From the NCBI GenBank assembly GCA_030386875.1, contig JASJYW010000026.1, positions 10,124,246 through 10,188,245 of the forward strand: a stretch of DNA of 64,000 nucleotides, written 5' to 3'. Each line of letters opens with the position of its first letter. The stretch's first letter is position 1. The position numbers and the translations under genes were made by a program. This DNA is from Morinoia aosen. Lineage: Eukaryota > Arthropoda > Malacostraca > Amphipoda > Talitridae. The notes under the pieces were generated by a model that saw only the letters and a program-made list of their open reading frames with translations, had not been told where the DNA came from and ran no database searches. This document shows positions 23,101 through 34,900 of the stretch, piece by piece.

Positions 23101-26100
23101 CATATTTAGCCGTTTCCACGGTCGACAGGGCTAAAATCCGTGTTTTGGGCCATTCCTAGGCCGAATGCGGTGAAAATCACGTCGTTTGCTGTTTCCCGTG
23201 GCGACATAGGCGGAAAGTGCATATGTAGCCAATTCCACGGTCGACAGAGCTAAAATGCGTGTTTTGGGCCATTCCTAGGCCGAATGCGGTGAAAATCACG
23301 TCGTTTGCTGTTTCCCCGTGGCGACATAGGCGGAAAGTGCATATTTACCCGATTCCACGGTCGACAGAGCTAAATGCGTGTTTTGGGCCATTCCTAGGCC
23401 GAATGCGGTAAAATCACGTCGTTTGCAGTTTCCCGTGGCGACATAGGCGGAAAGTGCATATTTAGCCGTTCCCACGGTCGACAGAGCTAAAATGCGTGTT
23501 TTGGGCCATTCCTAGGCCGAATGCGGTGAAAATCACGTCGTTTGCTGTTTCCCGTGGCGACATTGGCGGAAAGTGCATATTTAGCCGATTCCACGGTCGA
23601 CAGAGCTAAAAATGCGTGTTTTGGGCCATTCCTAGGCCGAATGCGGTGAAAATCACGTCGTTTGCTGTTTCCCGTGGCGACATAGGCGAAAAGTGCATAT
23701 TTAGCCGTTTCCACGGTCGACAGAGCTAAAATGCGTGTTTTGGGCCATTCCTAGGCCGAATGCGGTGAAAATCACGTCGTTTGCTGTTTCCCGTGGCGAC
23801 ATAGGCGGAAAGTGCATATTTAGCCGATTCCACGGTCGACAGAGCTAAAATGCGTGTTTTGTGCCATTCCTAGGCCGAATGCGGTGAAAATCACGTCGTT
23901 TGCTGTTTCCCGTGGCGACATAGGCGGAAAGTGCATATGTAGCCAATTCCACGGTCGACAGAGCTAAAATGCGTGTTTTGGGCCATTCCTAGGCCGAATG
24001 CGGTGAAAATCACGTCGTTTGCTGTTTCCCGTGGCGACATAGGCGGAAAGTGCATATTTACCCGATTCCACGGTCGACAGAGCTAAAATGCGTGTTTTGG
24101 GCCATTCCTAGGCCGAATGCGGTAAAAATCACGTCGTTTGCAGTTTCCCGTGGCGACATAGGCGGAAAGTGCATATTTAGCCGTTCCCACGGTCGACAGA
24201 GCTAAAATGCGTGTTTTGGGCCATTCCTAGGCCGAATGCGGTGAAAATCACGTCGTTTGCTGTTTCCCGTGGCGACATTGGCGGAAAGTGCATATTTAGC
24301 CGATTCCACGGTCGACAGAGCTAAAATGCGTGTTTTGGGCCATTCCTAGGCCGAATGCGGTGAAAATCACGTCGTTTGCTGTTTCCGTGGCGACATAGGC
24401 GGAAAGTGCATATTTAGCCGTTTCTCCACCGTCGACAGAGCTAAAATGCGTGTTTTGGGCCATTCCTAGGCCGAATGCGGTGAAAATCACGTCGTTTGCT
24501 GTTTCCCGTGGCGACATAGGCGGAAAGTGCATATTAGCCGATTCCACGGTCGACAGAGCTAAAATGCGTGTTTTGTGCCATTCCTAGGCCGAATGCGGTG
24601 AAAATCACGTCGTTTGCTGTTTCCCGTGGCGACATAGGCGGAAAGTGCATATTTAGCCGTTTTACGGTCGACAGAGCTGAAATGCGGGTTTTGGGCCATT
24701 CCTAGGCCGAATGCGGTGAAAATCACGCCGTTTGCTGTTTCCCGTGGCGACATAGGCGGAAAGTGCATATTTAGCCGTTTCCACGGTCGACAGGGCTAAA
24801 ATGCGTGTTTTGGGCCATTCCTAGGCAAAATGCGGTGAAAATCACGTCGTTTGCTGTTTCCGTGGCGACATAGGCGGAAAGTGCATATTTAGCCGATTCC
24901 ACGGTCGACAGAGCTAAAATGCGTGTTTTGGGCCATTCCTAGGCCGAATGCGGTGAAAATCACGTCGTTTGCTGTTTCCCGTGGCGACATAGGCGGAAAG
25001 TTCATATTTAGCCGTTTCCCACGGTCGACAGAGCTAAAATGCGTGTTTTGGGCCATTCCTAGGCAGAATACGGTGAAAATCCCGTCGTTTGCTGTTTCCC
25101 GTGGCGACATGGGCGGAAAGTGCATATTTAGCCGTTTCCACGGTCGACAGGGCTAAAATGCGTGTTTTGGGCCATTCCTAGGCCGAATGCGGTGAAAATC
25201 ACGTCGTTTGCTGTTTCCCGTGGCGACATAGGCGGAAAGAGCATATTTAGCCGATTCCACGGTCGACCGGGCTAAAATGCGTGTTTTTGGCCATTCCTAG
25301 GCCGAATGCGGTGAAAATCACGTCGTTTGCTGTTTCCCGTGCGACATAGGCGAAAAGTTCATTTTTAGCCGTTTCCACGGTTGACAGAGCTAAAATGCGT
25401 GTTTTGGGCCATTCCTAGGCCGAATACGGTGAAAATCCCGTCGTTTGCTGTTTCCCGTGGCGACATAGGCGGAAAGTGCATATTTAGCCGTTTCCACGGT
25501 CGACAGGGCTAAAATGCGTGTTTTGGGCCATTCCTAGGCCGAATGCGGTGAAAATCACGTCGTTTGCTGTTTCCCGTGGCGACATAGGCGGAAAGTGCAT
25601 ATGTAGCCAATTCCACGGTCGACAGAGCTAAAATGCGTGTTTTGGGCCATTCCTAGGCCGAATGCGGTGAAAATCACGTCGTTTGCTGTTTCCCGTGGCG
25701 ACATAGGCGGAAAGTGCATATTTACCCGATTCCACGGTCGACAGAGCTAAAATGCGTGTTTTGGGCCATTCCTAGGCCGAATGCGGTAAAAATCACGTCG
25801 TTTGCAGTTTCCCGTGGCGACATAGGCGGAAAGTGCATATTTAGCCGTTCCCACGGTCGACAGAGCTAAAATGCGTGTTTTGGGCCATTCCTAGGCCGAA
25901 TGCGGTGAAAATCACGTCGTTTGCTGTTTCCCGTGGCGACATTGGCGGAAAGTGCATATTTAGCCGATTCCACGGTCGACAGAGCTAAAATGCGTGTTTT
26001 GGGCCATTCCTAGGCCGAATGCGGTGAAAATCACGTCGTTTGCTGTTTCCCGTGGCGACATAGGCGGAAAGTGCATATTTAGCCGTTTCCACGGTCGACA

Positions 26101-29100
26101 GAGCTAAAATGCGTGTTTTGGGCCATTCCTAGGCCGAATGCGGTGAAAATCACGTCGTTTGCTGTTTCCCGTGGCGACATTGGCGGAAAGTGCATATTTA
26201 GCCGTTTCCACGGTCGACAGGGCTAAAATGCGTGTTTTGGGCCATTCCTAGGCCGAATGCGGTGAAAATCACGTCGTTTGCTGCTTCCCGTGGCGACATA
26301 GGCGGAAAGTGCATATATAGCCGATTCCACGGTCGACAGAGCTAAAATGCGGGTTTTGGGCCATTCCTAGGCCGAATGCGGTGAAAATCACGCCGTTTGC
26401 TGTTTCCCGTGGCGACATAGGCGGAAAGTGCATATTTAGCCGTTTCCACGGTCGACAGGGCTAAAATGCGTGTTTTGGGCCATTCCTAGGCCGATGGCGG
26501 TGAAAATGACATCGTTTGCTGTTTCCCGTGGCGACATAGGCGGAAAGTGCATATTTAGCCGATTCCACGGTCGACAGAGCTAAAATGCGTGTTTTGGGCC
26601 ATTCCTAGGCCGAATGCGGTGAAAATCACGTCGTTTGCTTTTTCCCGTGGCGACATAGGCGGAAAGTTCATTTTTTAGCCGTTTCCACGGTTGACAGAGC
26701 TAAAATGCGTGTTTTGGGCCATTCCTAGGCCGAATACGGTGAAAATCCCGTCGTTTGCTGTTTCCCGTGGCGACATAGGCGGAAAGTGCATATTTAGCCG
26801 TTTCCACGGTCGACAGGGCTAAAATGCGTGTTTTGGGCCATTCCTAGGCCGAATGCGGTGAAAATCACGTCGTTTGCTGTTTTCCGTGGCGACATAGGCG
26901 GAAAGTGCATATTTAGCCGTTTCCACGGTCGACAGAGCTAAAATGCGTGTTTTGGGCCTTTCCTAGGCCGAATGCGGTGAAAATCACGCCGTTTGCTGTT
27001 TCCCGTGGCGACATAGGCGGAAAGTGCATATTTAGCCGTTTCCACGGTCGACAAGGCTAAAATGCGTGTTTTGGGCCATTCCTAGGCCAAATGCGGTGAA
27101 AATCACGTCGTTTGCTGTTTCCGTGGCGACATAGGCGGAAAGTGCATATTTAGCCGATTCCACGGTCGACAGAGCTAAAATGCGTGTTTTGGGCCATTCC
27201 TAGCCGAATGCGGTGAAAATCACGTCGTTTGCTGTTTCCGGTGGCGACATAGGCGGAAAGTGCATATTTAACCGTTTCCGCGGTCGACAGAGCTGAAATG
27301 CGTGTTTTGGGCCATTCTTAGGCCGAATGCGGTGAAAATCACGTCGTTTGCTGTTTCCCGTGGCGACATATGCGGAAAGTGCATATTTAGCCGATTCCAC
27401 GGTCGACAGAGCTAAAATGCGTGTTTTGGGCCATTCCTAGGCCGAATGCGGTGAAAATCACGTCGTTTGCTGTTTCCCGTGGCGACATAGGCGGAAAGTG
27501 CATATTTAGCCGTTTCCACGGTCGACAGAGCTGAAATGCGTGTTTTGGGCCATTCCTAGGCCGAATGCGGTGAAAATCACGTCGTTTGCTGTTTCCCGTG
27601 GCGACATAGGCGGAAAGTTCATATTTAGCCGTTTCCACGGTCGACAGAGCTAAAATGCGTGTTTTGGGCCATTCCTAGGCAGAATACGGTGAAAATCCCG
27701 TCGTTTGCTGTTTCCCGTGGCGACATGGGCGGAAAGTGCATATTTAGCCGTTTCCACGGTCGACAGGGCTAAAATGCGTGTTTTGGGCCATTCCTAGGCC
27801 GAATGCGGTGAAAATCACGTCGTTTGCTGTTTTCCCGTGGCGACATAGGCAGAAAGAGCATATTTAGCCGATTCCACGGTCGACAGGGCTAAAATGCGTG
27901 TTTTTGGCCATTCCTAGGCCGAATGCGGTGAAATCACGTCGTTTGCTGTTTCCCGTGGCGACATAGGCGGAAAGTGCATATTTAGCTGTTTCCACGGTCG
28001 ACAGAGCTAAAATGCGTGTTTTGGGCCATTCCTAGGCCGAATGCGGTGAAAATCACGTCGTTTGCTGTTTCCCGTGGCGACATAGGCGGAAAGTGCATAT
28101 TTAGCCGTTTCCACGGTCGACAGAGCTGAAATGCGTGTTTTGGGCCATTCCTAGGCCGAATGCGGTGAAAATCACGTCGTTTGCTGTTTCCCGTGGCGAC
28201 ATAGGCGGAAAGTTCATATTTAGCCGTTTCCACGGTCGACAGAGCTAAAATGCGTGTTTTGGGCCATTCCTAGGCAGAATACGGTGAAAATCCCGTCGTT
28301 TGCTGTTTCCCGTGGCGACATGGGCGGAAAGTGCATATTTAGCCGTTTCCACGGTCGACAGGGCTAAAATGCGTGTTTTGGGCCATTCCTAGGCCGAATG
28401 CGGTGAAAATCACGTCGTTTGCTGTTTCCCGTGGCGACATAGGCAGAAAGAGCATATTAGCCGATTCCACGGTCGACAGGGCTAAAATGCGTGTTTTTGG
28501 CCATTCCTAGGCCGAATGCGGTGAAAATCACGTCGTTTGCTGTTTCCCGTGGCGACATAGGCGGAAAGTGCATATTTAGCTGTTTCCACGGTCGACAGAG
28601 CTAAAATGCGTGTTTTTGGCCATTCCTAGGCCGAATGCGGTGAAAATCACGTCGTTTGCTGTTTCCCGTGGCGACATAGGCGGAAAGTGCATATTTAGCC
28701 GAATCCACGGTCGACAGAGCTAAAATGCGTGTTTTGGGCCATTCCTAGGCCGAATGCGGTGAAAATCACGTCGTTTGCTGCTTCCCGTGGCGACATAGGC
28801 GGAAAGTGCATATATAGCCGATTCCACGGTCGACAGAGCTAAAATGCGTGTTTTGGGCCATTCCTAGGCCGAATGCGGTGAAATCACATCGTTTGCTGTT
28901 TCCCCGTGGCGACATAGGCGGAAAGTGCATATTTAGCCGATTCCACGGTCGACAGAGCTAAATGCGTGTTTTGGGCCATCTCCTAGGCCGAATGCGGTGA
29001 AAATCACATCGTTTGCTGTTCCCTTGGCGACACAGGCGGAACGTGCATATTTAGCCGTTTCCACGGTCGACAGAGCTAAAATGCGTGGTTAGGGCCATTT

Positions 29101-29138
29101 CTAGGCCGAATGCGGTGAAAATCACGTCGTTTGCTGTT
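23101..29138 (-). repeat. 119-bp satellite array, block 2 (- orientation, about 51 monomers)
   Basis: The same 119-bp unit in reverse complement. Many units carry GCCGTTTCCACGG where block 1 has the equivalent of GCCGATTCCACGG, and GACAGGGCTAAAATG in place of GACAGAGC. The local higher-order period is short. GCATATGTAGCCAATTCC recurs at about 23220, 23935 and 25598, and TTAGCTGTTTCCACGG at about 27976 and 28570, giving spacings of about 6, 14 and 5 monomers. The block is interrupted at 29139 by element C. Its last five bases (29134-29138) are one copy of the C target duplication. Confidence 0.97.
29134..29138. repeat. Target site duplication of element C, left copy (CTGTT)
   Basis: CTGTT occurs immediately outside both LTRs (29134-29138 and 39253-39257). 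Removing the element and one copy restores the satellite sequence TTTGCTGTTTCCCG. This shows integration into a satellite monomer. Confidence 0.9.
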
Positions 29139-29311
29139 ATACGGGCAGGGAAACACTTGTGAAGCTTGGCGGAGTTTATTTAGCTAGGTGTTGACAGAAG
29201 ACGAGATGTTGATGGATTGAGCACCCGGCCTCGATAAGAGCGGCCCTTTATAGGTGTCCTCCAGATACAGAAGATGCTTCTACAGATAAACATGTGCGGA
29301 GATGCCGCATA
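29139..29311 (-). repeat. 3' LTR of element C (173 bp)
   Basis: On the minus strand it begins TATGCGGCATCTCC and ends CTGCCCGTAT, identical to 39080-39252. It contains a TATAAAG box (29246-29252 on the minus strand) and an AATAAA signal (29175-29180). The ends are not the usual TG...CA but are fixed by the target duplication. Confidence 0.95.
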
Positions 29312-29316
29312 TAGCT

Positions 29317-29325
29317 CCCCCCCCC
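29317..29325 (-). promoter_or_regulatory. Polypurine tract (G9) of element C
   Basis: C9 on the plus strand, G9 on the coding strand, five bases upstream of the 3' LTR. It is the expected plus-strand primer and matches element A. Confidence 0.85.
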
Positions 29326-30994
29326 GAATGTTGAGAGAGCACCACACAAAAATAAAACTTTTTAAACGAAATTCAAGAATTCGCAGAAATAAAGCAATCA
29401 ATTAAGCACAATTCAAGAATTGACAATAAATTATTTGTGAAAAAAAAGTTAAACGACAATTCCAAACGAAAAAGAACTATTACGAAATCGCTCGTAGCCG
29501 TTGTACATTAATTTACGTTAACTGTATCGCAATTTATATTATCAAAAGCAAAAGAAATTAACAACTGTTATCACGCCCAAGCCTTATTATAGTTTCAAGC
29601 AAACAAGCAATCACGAGGGTAACTCGAGCGAACATTATATATACGTACCCTATCGTAAAAAAACTTCGATACATCACTAAACTCATAGTTAAAAACAAGA
29701 ACCGATTACATCACCCAAAAAGATATAGAATAAACGCAAAGCAGTTAGATTATAGGTAACGCATTTTAACGCATTAAAATTTAGAACGCGGGAGGCGGAA
29801 GAAAAAAAAATGTCAGTAGCTCCAACGAAGAACAAAATAAACCGTAGGAAACATGTTAAAGAAACATTTACGGTTACTACACTACGGAAACTAAAACTGT
29901 TGCATTACCAAGAAATGATTATAGGGTAACGCAACAACCACGTTGATTAATAAAACGCACAACTAAGCTAGAACCCAAGCTCTAAAACTAGAACACGGTG
30001 AAACGCATGCTAAATAAAAAAAATGTTTTTTACCAATTCACCCCCTGCCGAATCAGTTAGGTTATCCACATGGCAAATAATTAGAACGCCAAAAACCGCT
30101 TAAGGAATGAGCCAAAAAATTTTTTAGAACACTAAAAATAAACTTAATACACCGCAAAAATTCAACAGTTAGACAAACCGCATTCAAAAAAAAATGTTAA
30201 AACCCCCTTTTTTTTCAAGACCCGTTCAAATTCTTAACATGTTACCTCAATCAACCCCTAAGAGAAGGATTCAAACGCGTTTAGTACGACTTTAACACAA
30301 AATTTAAGGCATGTCATCATAAAAAAAACTTAATAACTAAAAGCAAAAAATAGCGAAAGCAACGAGAACACGCGAAGGCAAAGCAATCGACTTACCGTGC
30401 AATAATTCTCTGCACGTCGTCAGCCATGTAAAACGATGTAGGGATCAAATATTGAAACGCCATTCATATTAATAATAGTAAAACGCCATAAAACGCCATC
30501 CTATCCGTCAACATATGTTAATTCAACTCAAACCAATTCACCAATTATATATCATTAAATATAGGGATTACCGCAATTAACATTCGATCGTTGCAATTTA
30601 ACACATATTCAATACATTTTAAATTTCTCGCAAAACATCGGAAATAGCACCTTCAAAAATAAATAACGAAATTAAATTACTAATTAGAATCTTGGGAATT
30701 AACGCGTCAATAGTAAAAAAACTTAAATTAAAACATGGGTTAAATCGATTAAATAGTAGATAAAATAGAACACTGCGCGCATATTTTATCGCGTGTTTCA
30801 TGCGATTTGCATTTCATTTAACCACTGCGCGCCAGATTTTCAAATAATTTAAAATCTAACACTTATAAATTTTCTGATTAATAAATTTTCTGATTAATAA
30901 ATTTTCTGATTAATAAATTTTCTGATTAATAAATTTTCAATAAATTTTCCAATCTAAATAATTTTCACGTTTCCAAGTTCATTACTATAGTTCT
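29326..30994 (-). other. Element C 3' untranslated region
   Basis: About 1.7 kb of A+T-rich sequence matching 650-2277 of A in reverse. No ORF with a counterpart in A was found. It includes the 16-bp tandem repeat at 30867-30930. Such a long 3' UTR is unusual for a compact element and may hold RNA-level signals, but I see no specific motif. Confidence 0.75.
30867..30930. repeat. 16-bp tandem repeat in C 3' UTR (4 copies)
   Basis: Four perfect copies of AAATTTTCTGATTAAT, followed by a decayed unit. Element A has about two copies of the same unit in reverse near 700-745, so the copy number differs between family members. Confidence 0.9.
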
Positions 30995-31225
30995 TTAGTC
31001 TTGATCTCGAAGACTATTTAGAATCGTAGTCCTACTGCGTAGGCTGTAAAGAATTGACGCGAGTCCTATTGTCGTCAACAATATCATCGTGACTATCATC
31101 GTGATCGCCACGTGATGAGACTCCTGGTCAAACGCCGCTGCCGTGCAGACGACCATAAAATTGTCATATTTTGACAAAGTCGTCGCCACCAGCTCGACCC
31201 TCTCGCCCTCAAGCGTCTCGTCCAT
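30995..31225 (-). CDS. Small single-pass membrane protein in the env position (76 codons)
   Basis: Counterpart of the A ORF at 419-649, started at the equivalent AUG (31225). The product has an acidic start (MDETLEGE), a hydrophobic segment at about residues 39-61, and a tail ending RTTILNSLRDQ. The frame is open upstream to an AUG at 31306, which would add a signal-peptide-like LIFLYLFLAAHA. That stretch coincides with the pyrimidine tract of the splice acceptor, and in A it carries a frameshift and a stop, so the short form is more likely. The AUG context has G at -3 and +4. No known envelope or accessory family is recognised. Confidence 0.6.
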   Translation of the reverse strand: MDETLEGERVELVATTLSKYDNFMVVCTAAAFDQESHHVAITMIVTMILLTTIGLASILYSLRSRTTILNSLRDQD

Positions 31226-31245
31226 CGCCGATGCTTCCCGAGCAT
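31096..31245 (-). CDS. Small arginine-rich ORF (49 codons) overlapping the membrane-protein ORF
   Basis: The first AUG in the predicted second exon is at 31245, 20 nt upstream of the membrane-protein AUG and in another frame. Spacing, length and stop all match A (399-548). The N-terminal half is strongly basic (RRWTRRLRAR, WWRRL) and the C-terminal half ends SLITWRSR. In the last eight codons A and C differ at six nucleotides, all synonymous in this frame and all amino-acid changing in the membrane frame. That pattern suggests purifying selection on this ORF. The AUG has a weak context (C at -3), compatible with leaky scanning to the next AUG. Function is unknown; an arginine-rich RNA-binding role is a guess. 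Confidence 0.55.
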   Translation of the reverse strand: MLGKHRRWTRRLRARGSSWWRRLCQNMTILWSSARQRRLTRSLITWRSR

Positions 31246-31248
31246 GTG

Positions 31249-31283
31249 CTGCAAGGAACAGATACAGAAAGATTAGCATGGCC
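31249..31283 (-). promoter_or_regulatory. Predicted 3' splice acceptor of element C
   Basis: On the minus strand: GGCCATGCTAAT (branch site), then TTTCTGTATCTGTTCCT and TGCAG. The second exon would start at 31248. It is nearly identical to the A module although the flanks have diverged. It pairs with the GTAAGT donor in the leader at 38141-38146. Confidence 0.65.
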
Positions 31284-31306
31284 GGTAAATGAAATAAAAT
31301 AAACAA

Positions 31307-31994
31307 CTATATAATTTAGTATCAAATCTTGGTTGTCTGACAAGAGTCATTTAATCAACCACGATAGTCTCGCAAAGAAGAAATAAACGCTGACCGTATC
31401 AAAAAAATGATTCTAGTCACAAGACACCTGCCTGATGAATTTAATTTAAATTTTGCTGATCGTCGAACATTCTGGATCATCGACATTCTAGATCAGCGAC
31501 ATTCCGGATCAGATAAAAATAGCTCAGCAAGATCGCAGCAGCGCATCTCGCAGCAAAATCTACAAGCTCAGCGAACTCAATTCGCCGCTTGCTCAAACGT
31601 TCACGAATTAAAATGTCAATTTAACAATACGAATGTCTGAGTGAATTTGAGAAAAAATTTAATGAAACGTCTTAGCGACAGCTAAACGAGACAGTACAAA
31701 TTCCTCTGGGGTAAATACCTAAACATTACCTCACATTACTTGAGCATAGCAACAGTAAGACTAACATACAAAAGTACAACGCATAGATTACTGAGATTAA
31801 TATGAACGCAAACATATTGCATATAGCGAAAAATGCCTCTAAAATTATGGTTATATTCCTTAACATTATTGATAAACGGTAAACAACGGTAAAAAGGTAA
31901 AAAAAACGGTAAAACGGAGTAAATAACGATAAAAATGGTAATTCGTTACTCGTCGATTAGTTAGAACGTCACATAGTCCAATGAACTCGTCTTT
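31307..31994 (-). other. Spacer between pol and the small ORFs of element C
   Basis: About 690 bp with no supported gene. Near 31870-31945 it has a loose repeat of ACGGTAAA. A short run of related units (GATCAGCGACATTC-like) lies at about 31460-31515. It would be intronic if the leader donor is spliced to the acceptor. It matches the left edge of A from about 31643 inward. Confidence 0.6.
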
Positions 31995-34900
31995 TTAACT
32001 CACAGATTTGACCTGTTTGAGTGGTAACAAATGATTAATATTACTTCTAATAATTTTAGATCCAATTTTAATGTCAGCGTAATTACGTTTCACTTTTTGG
32101 ACTACCGCAGGCCCTATCCATGTTAGATCTAATTTAAATTTTTTCCCATTTTTTTTCAAAAGAACTCTATTTCCCACGCTAATATCCTTGTTGCGCCGCT
32201 TAAGATTTCTATAGAGATTTCGCTCTGTTGTGTTGTTAATAATTAAATTTCTAATATTTTCCACGGTTCGAACAGCTTCTCTAGCTCTGATATTCACTAA
32301 ATCTAATTCTTCATCAAAGCTGTAAATGACTGAATCAAAATTCTCGGACTGGTAGTAAGCACACGTATCGCGATTAAACATTACATAGCTTGGTGTTTCG
32401 CCAATAGTAGAATTTAAAGAATTATTCAAGGCATTTTCTACAACTTCTAATAATTGGTCCCACTCTGCATGGACAAGTGTATTGACATATAATTTCAAAA
32501 GATTCGTAATTTTTTTGTTATTGCGCTCTACAATGGCATTGGAATGTGGGCTGTAAGCCAAAACTTCCTTTTTTGCAATGGCATGTAATTTTGCAAACTG
32601 CTTGAGTGCCACTGATTTAAACTCAAGAGCATTATCTGATATGAGCGTCTTCGGAAAACCTAAAAGTGAAAAATAATTGCTTAAACAAGAAATCACTGTT
32701 TCCGTATTTCGATTTGAGATTGCATATAAACGACAAAAGCGTGAAAACAAATCAATTATAACTAATATATACTTATTCCCATTATCAGTTACTTTAAGTG
32801 GACCAAGAAGATCCATTGAAACCACTTCGAACGGTGCCTTAGCAATCGGTGCTGTCAAAATTTTAATTGGAACTGATGGTCTTGCTTTAATAATTTTACA
32901 CACCTCGCAATGTTGAACAAGTTTGCGCACAATGGTTTTCTCTAACTGATTCCAATATTTTAACTTAAATTTAAACAACGTGTGCTTGTAGTCTGCGTGG
33001 TATAGACTGTGTATGGCCAGAATAGCCTTACTCATTAAAGAATTTGGTACAACTGCTGTGAGTATTGTACTCGGTCGATTATCAATCTCTCTACGTCGAT
33101 AAAGGATATCATTCAAAATTAAAAATTTTTGCAAGTCTGGTATAGTCGAAATATTGTCATGTAATAAAGCATTCTTAATTTCTATGCAAAATGCGTCGTT
33201 GTTTTGTTCGTCGATAAACTCCTTAATCGTCCAAGATATCTCAGACTCTGTCGGTACATAATTTATCAGCGCCGGTCGTGCGTCTGTGTCTGCTGCACTG
33301 TCAGCATCGTCTCGAGTCGGAGGCAGGTCAACTACCTCGCTTCCTGTCATGCGTTTGTGTCGTGCTCGAGTCTCCACCACACAAACTTCTGATTCAAATG
33401 CGACTTCCAAATCATCACAAGAATTTAGTTCTTTAAGGTTTAACTTCTCGTTATTAACAGGTAATCTGCTTAAATAATCTGCTACAACGTTTTCTTTACC
33501 AGGTAGATATTTTACAACCGGATCAAAGGAATGTACATTTATGCACCAGCGTGCCATGTTGGTGTCGTCCGGAAGTTTTTTATTAAAAAGTGGCGCTAAA
33601 GGTTTGTGGTCTGAGTATACCCGGACGGGGTAACCAGTTATTAAATACTTAAAGTGTTTTAGAGCTGAATGAATTGCGAAGAACTCTTTTTTGGTAGTAT
33701 AATACCTTCGCTGGCTCGAATTTAAATTTTTACTATAAAAAGCTATAGGTCTTAGAATTTTGTCGCTTGAATCATCCGCTTGCATTAATACAGCACCAAT
33801 CCCTGTATTGGAAGCGTCAGTAAAAACATGAAAGTCTTTAGTATAGTCAGGATGTCTTAGAACTGTGTCAGAAGTTAGTAACGACTTCATAAAATTAAAA
33901 CTTCTTTGACACTCGTCTGTCCAAGTATAAACAACATTCTTTCTCAAAAGGTTGTACAAGGGGTAAGCTACTTCTGCAAAGTTGGGTAAAAAATTTCGAA
34001 AATAATTTGCTAAACCTAAAAACTGTTGTAGTTCCTTCACATTGTTCGGCGCTCGGCAGTCTTGTAATTTCTGTGAGTATTTACACTTAATACCGTCGGC
34101 GGCAATAATATGGCCCAAATATTCTAGCTCTTTTTTAAAGAAATGGCATTTCTCAAGCTTTAAGGATAATATACCGGATCGCAGCATCTTAAGCACAATC
34201 TCTATATCAATCAAGTGCTGATCTTCATTTTTTGAAAACACCAATATATCGTCTAGGAAGACGAAAGCTAGTTTACCCAGAATGGGTGCAAGAGCAGATG
34301 TCATGACTCTTTGAAATATTCCCGGAGACGTAGAAAGTCCGAATGGTACACGACAGAAATGATATTTACGGTAATTTACGCTAAATGCCGTGTATTTCCT
34401 ACTCTCTTTTTCTAACTCTATCTGATGAAATGCCGAGCGAAGATCAAGGTTAGAAAACCACGTGTTACCACCTAACGTCGATAAAATGTCGTCAATGCGG
34501 GGAATGGGGTAAGAATGTTTAATCAAAACCTTATTCAAGGAACGGAAATCTATCACGGGACGCAGATCTCCTGATTTCTTTTTAACGACAATGACAGGGA
34601 AATTAAAGTCAGAGGACGACTCCTCTATTATTCCCTGATCGAGCATATCATTAGTTATTCTCATTACCTCTTCTTGGTACTTATGAGGTATGCGGTAGGG
34701 AGCTAAATTTAATACAGGCGCATCAGTCTTCAACTGAATATGATGCTTCAAGATATTCGTTACACCTATTTTTTCGCCTTCCAAAGTTACTACATCACGG
34801 TACTTATTTAACAAATTAACTAAAGGTAATTGTACGTCATCTTCCTTGCATGAAATATCATTTACCGTCAAGTCACGTCTTAACTCCTTTTCTCCACTTT

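Noticed and set aside
22541-23119. ORFs made mostly of X
   Set aside because: They are translations through runs of N in the assembly gaps.
29180-29401. 73-codon ORF across the C 3' LTR
   Set aside because: It spans LTR, polypurine tract and 3' UTR, and no equivalent is open in A.
31225-31306. Signal-peptide extension of the C membrane ORF (AUG at 31306)
   Set aside because: The hydrophobic stretch is the pyrimidine tract of the splice acceptor read as codons. In A it carries a +1 shift and a TAG, so it is not conserved as protein.
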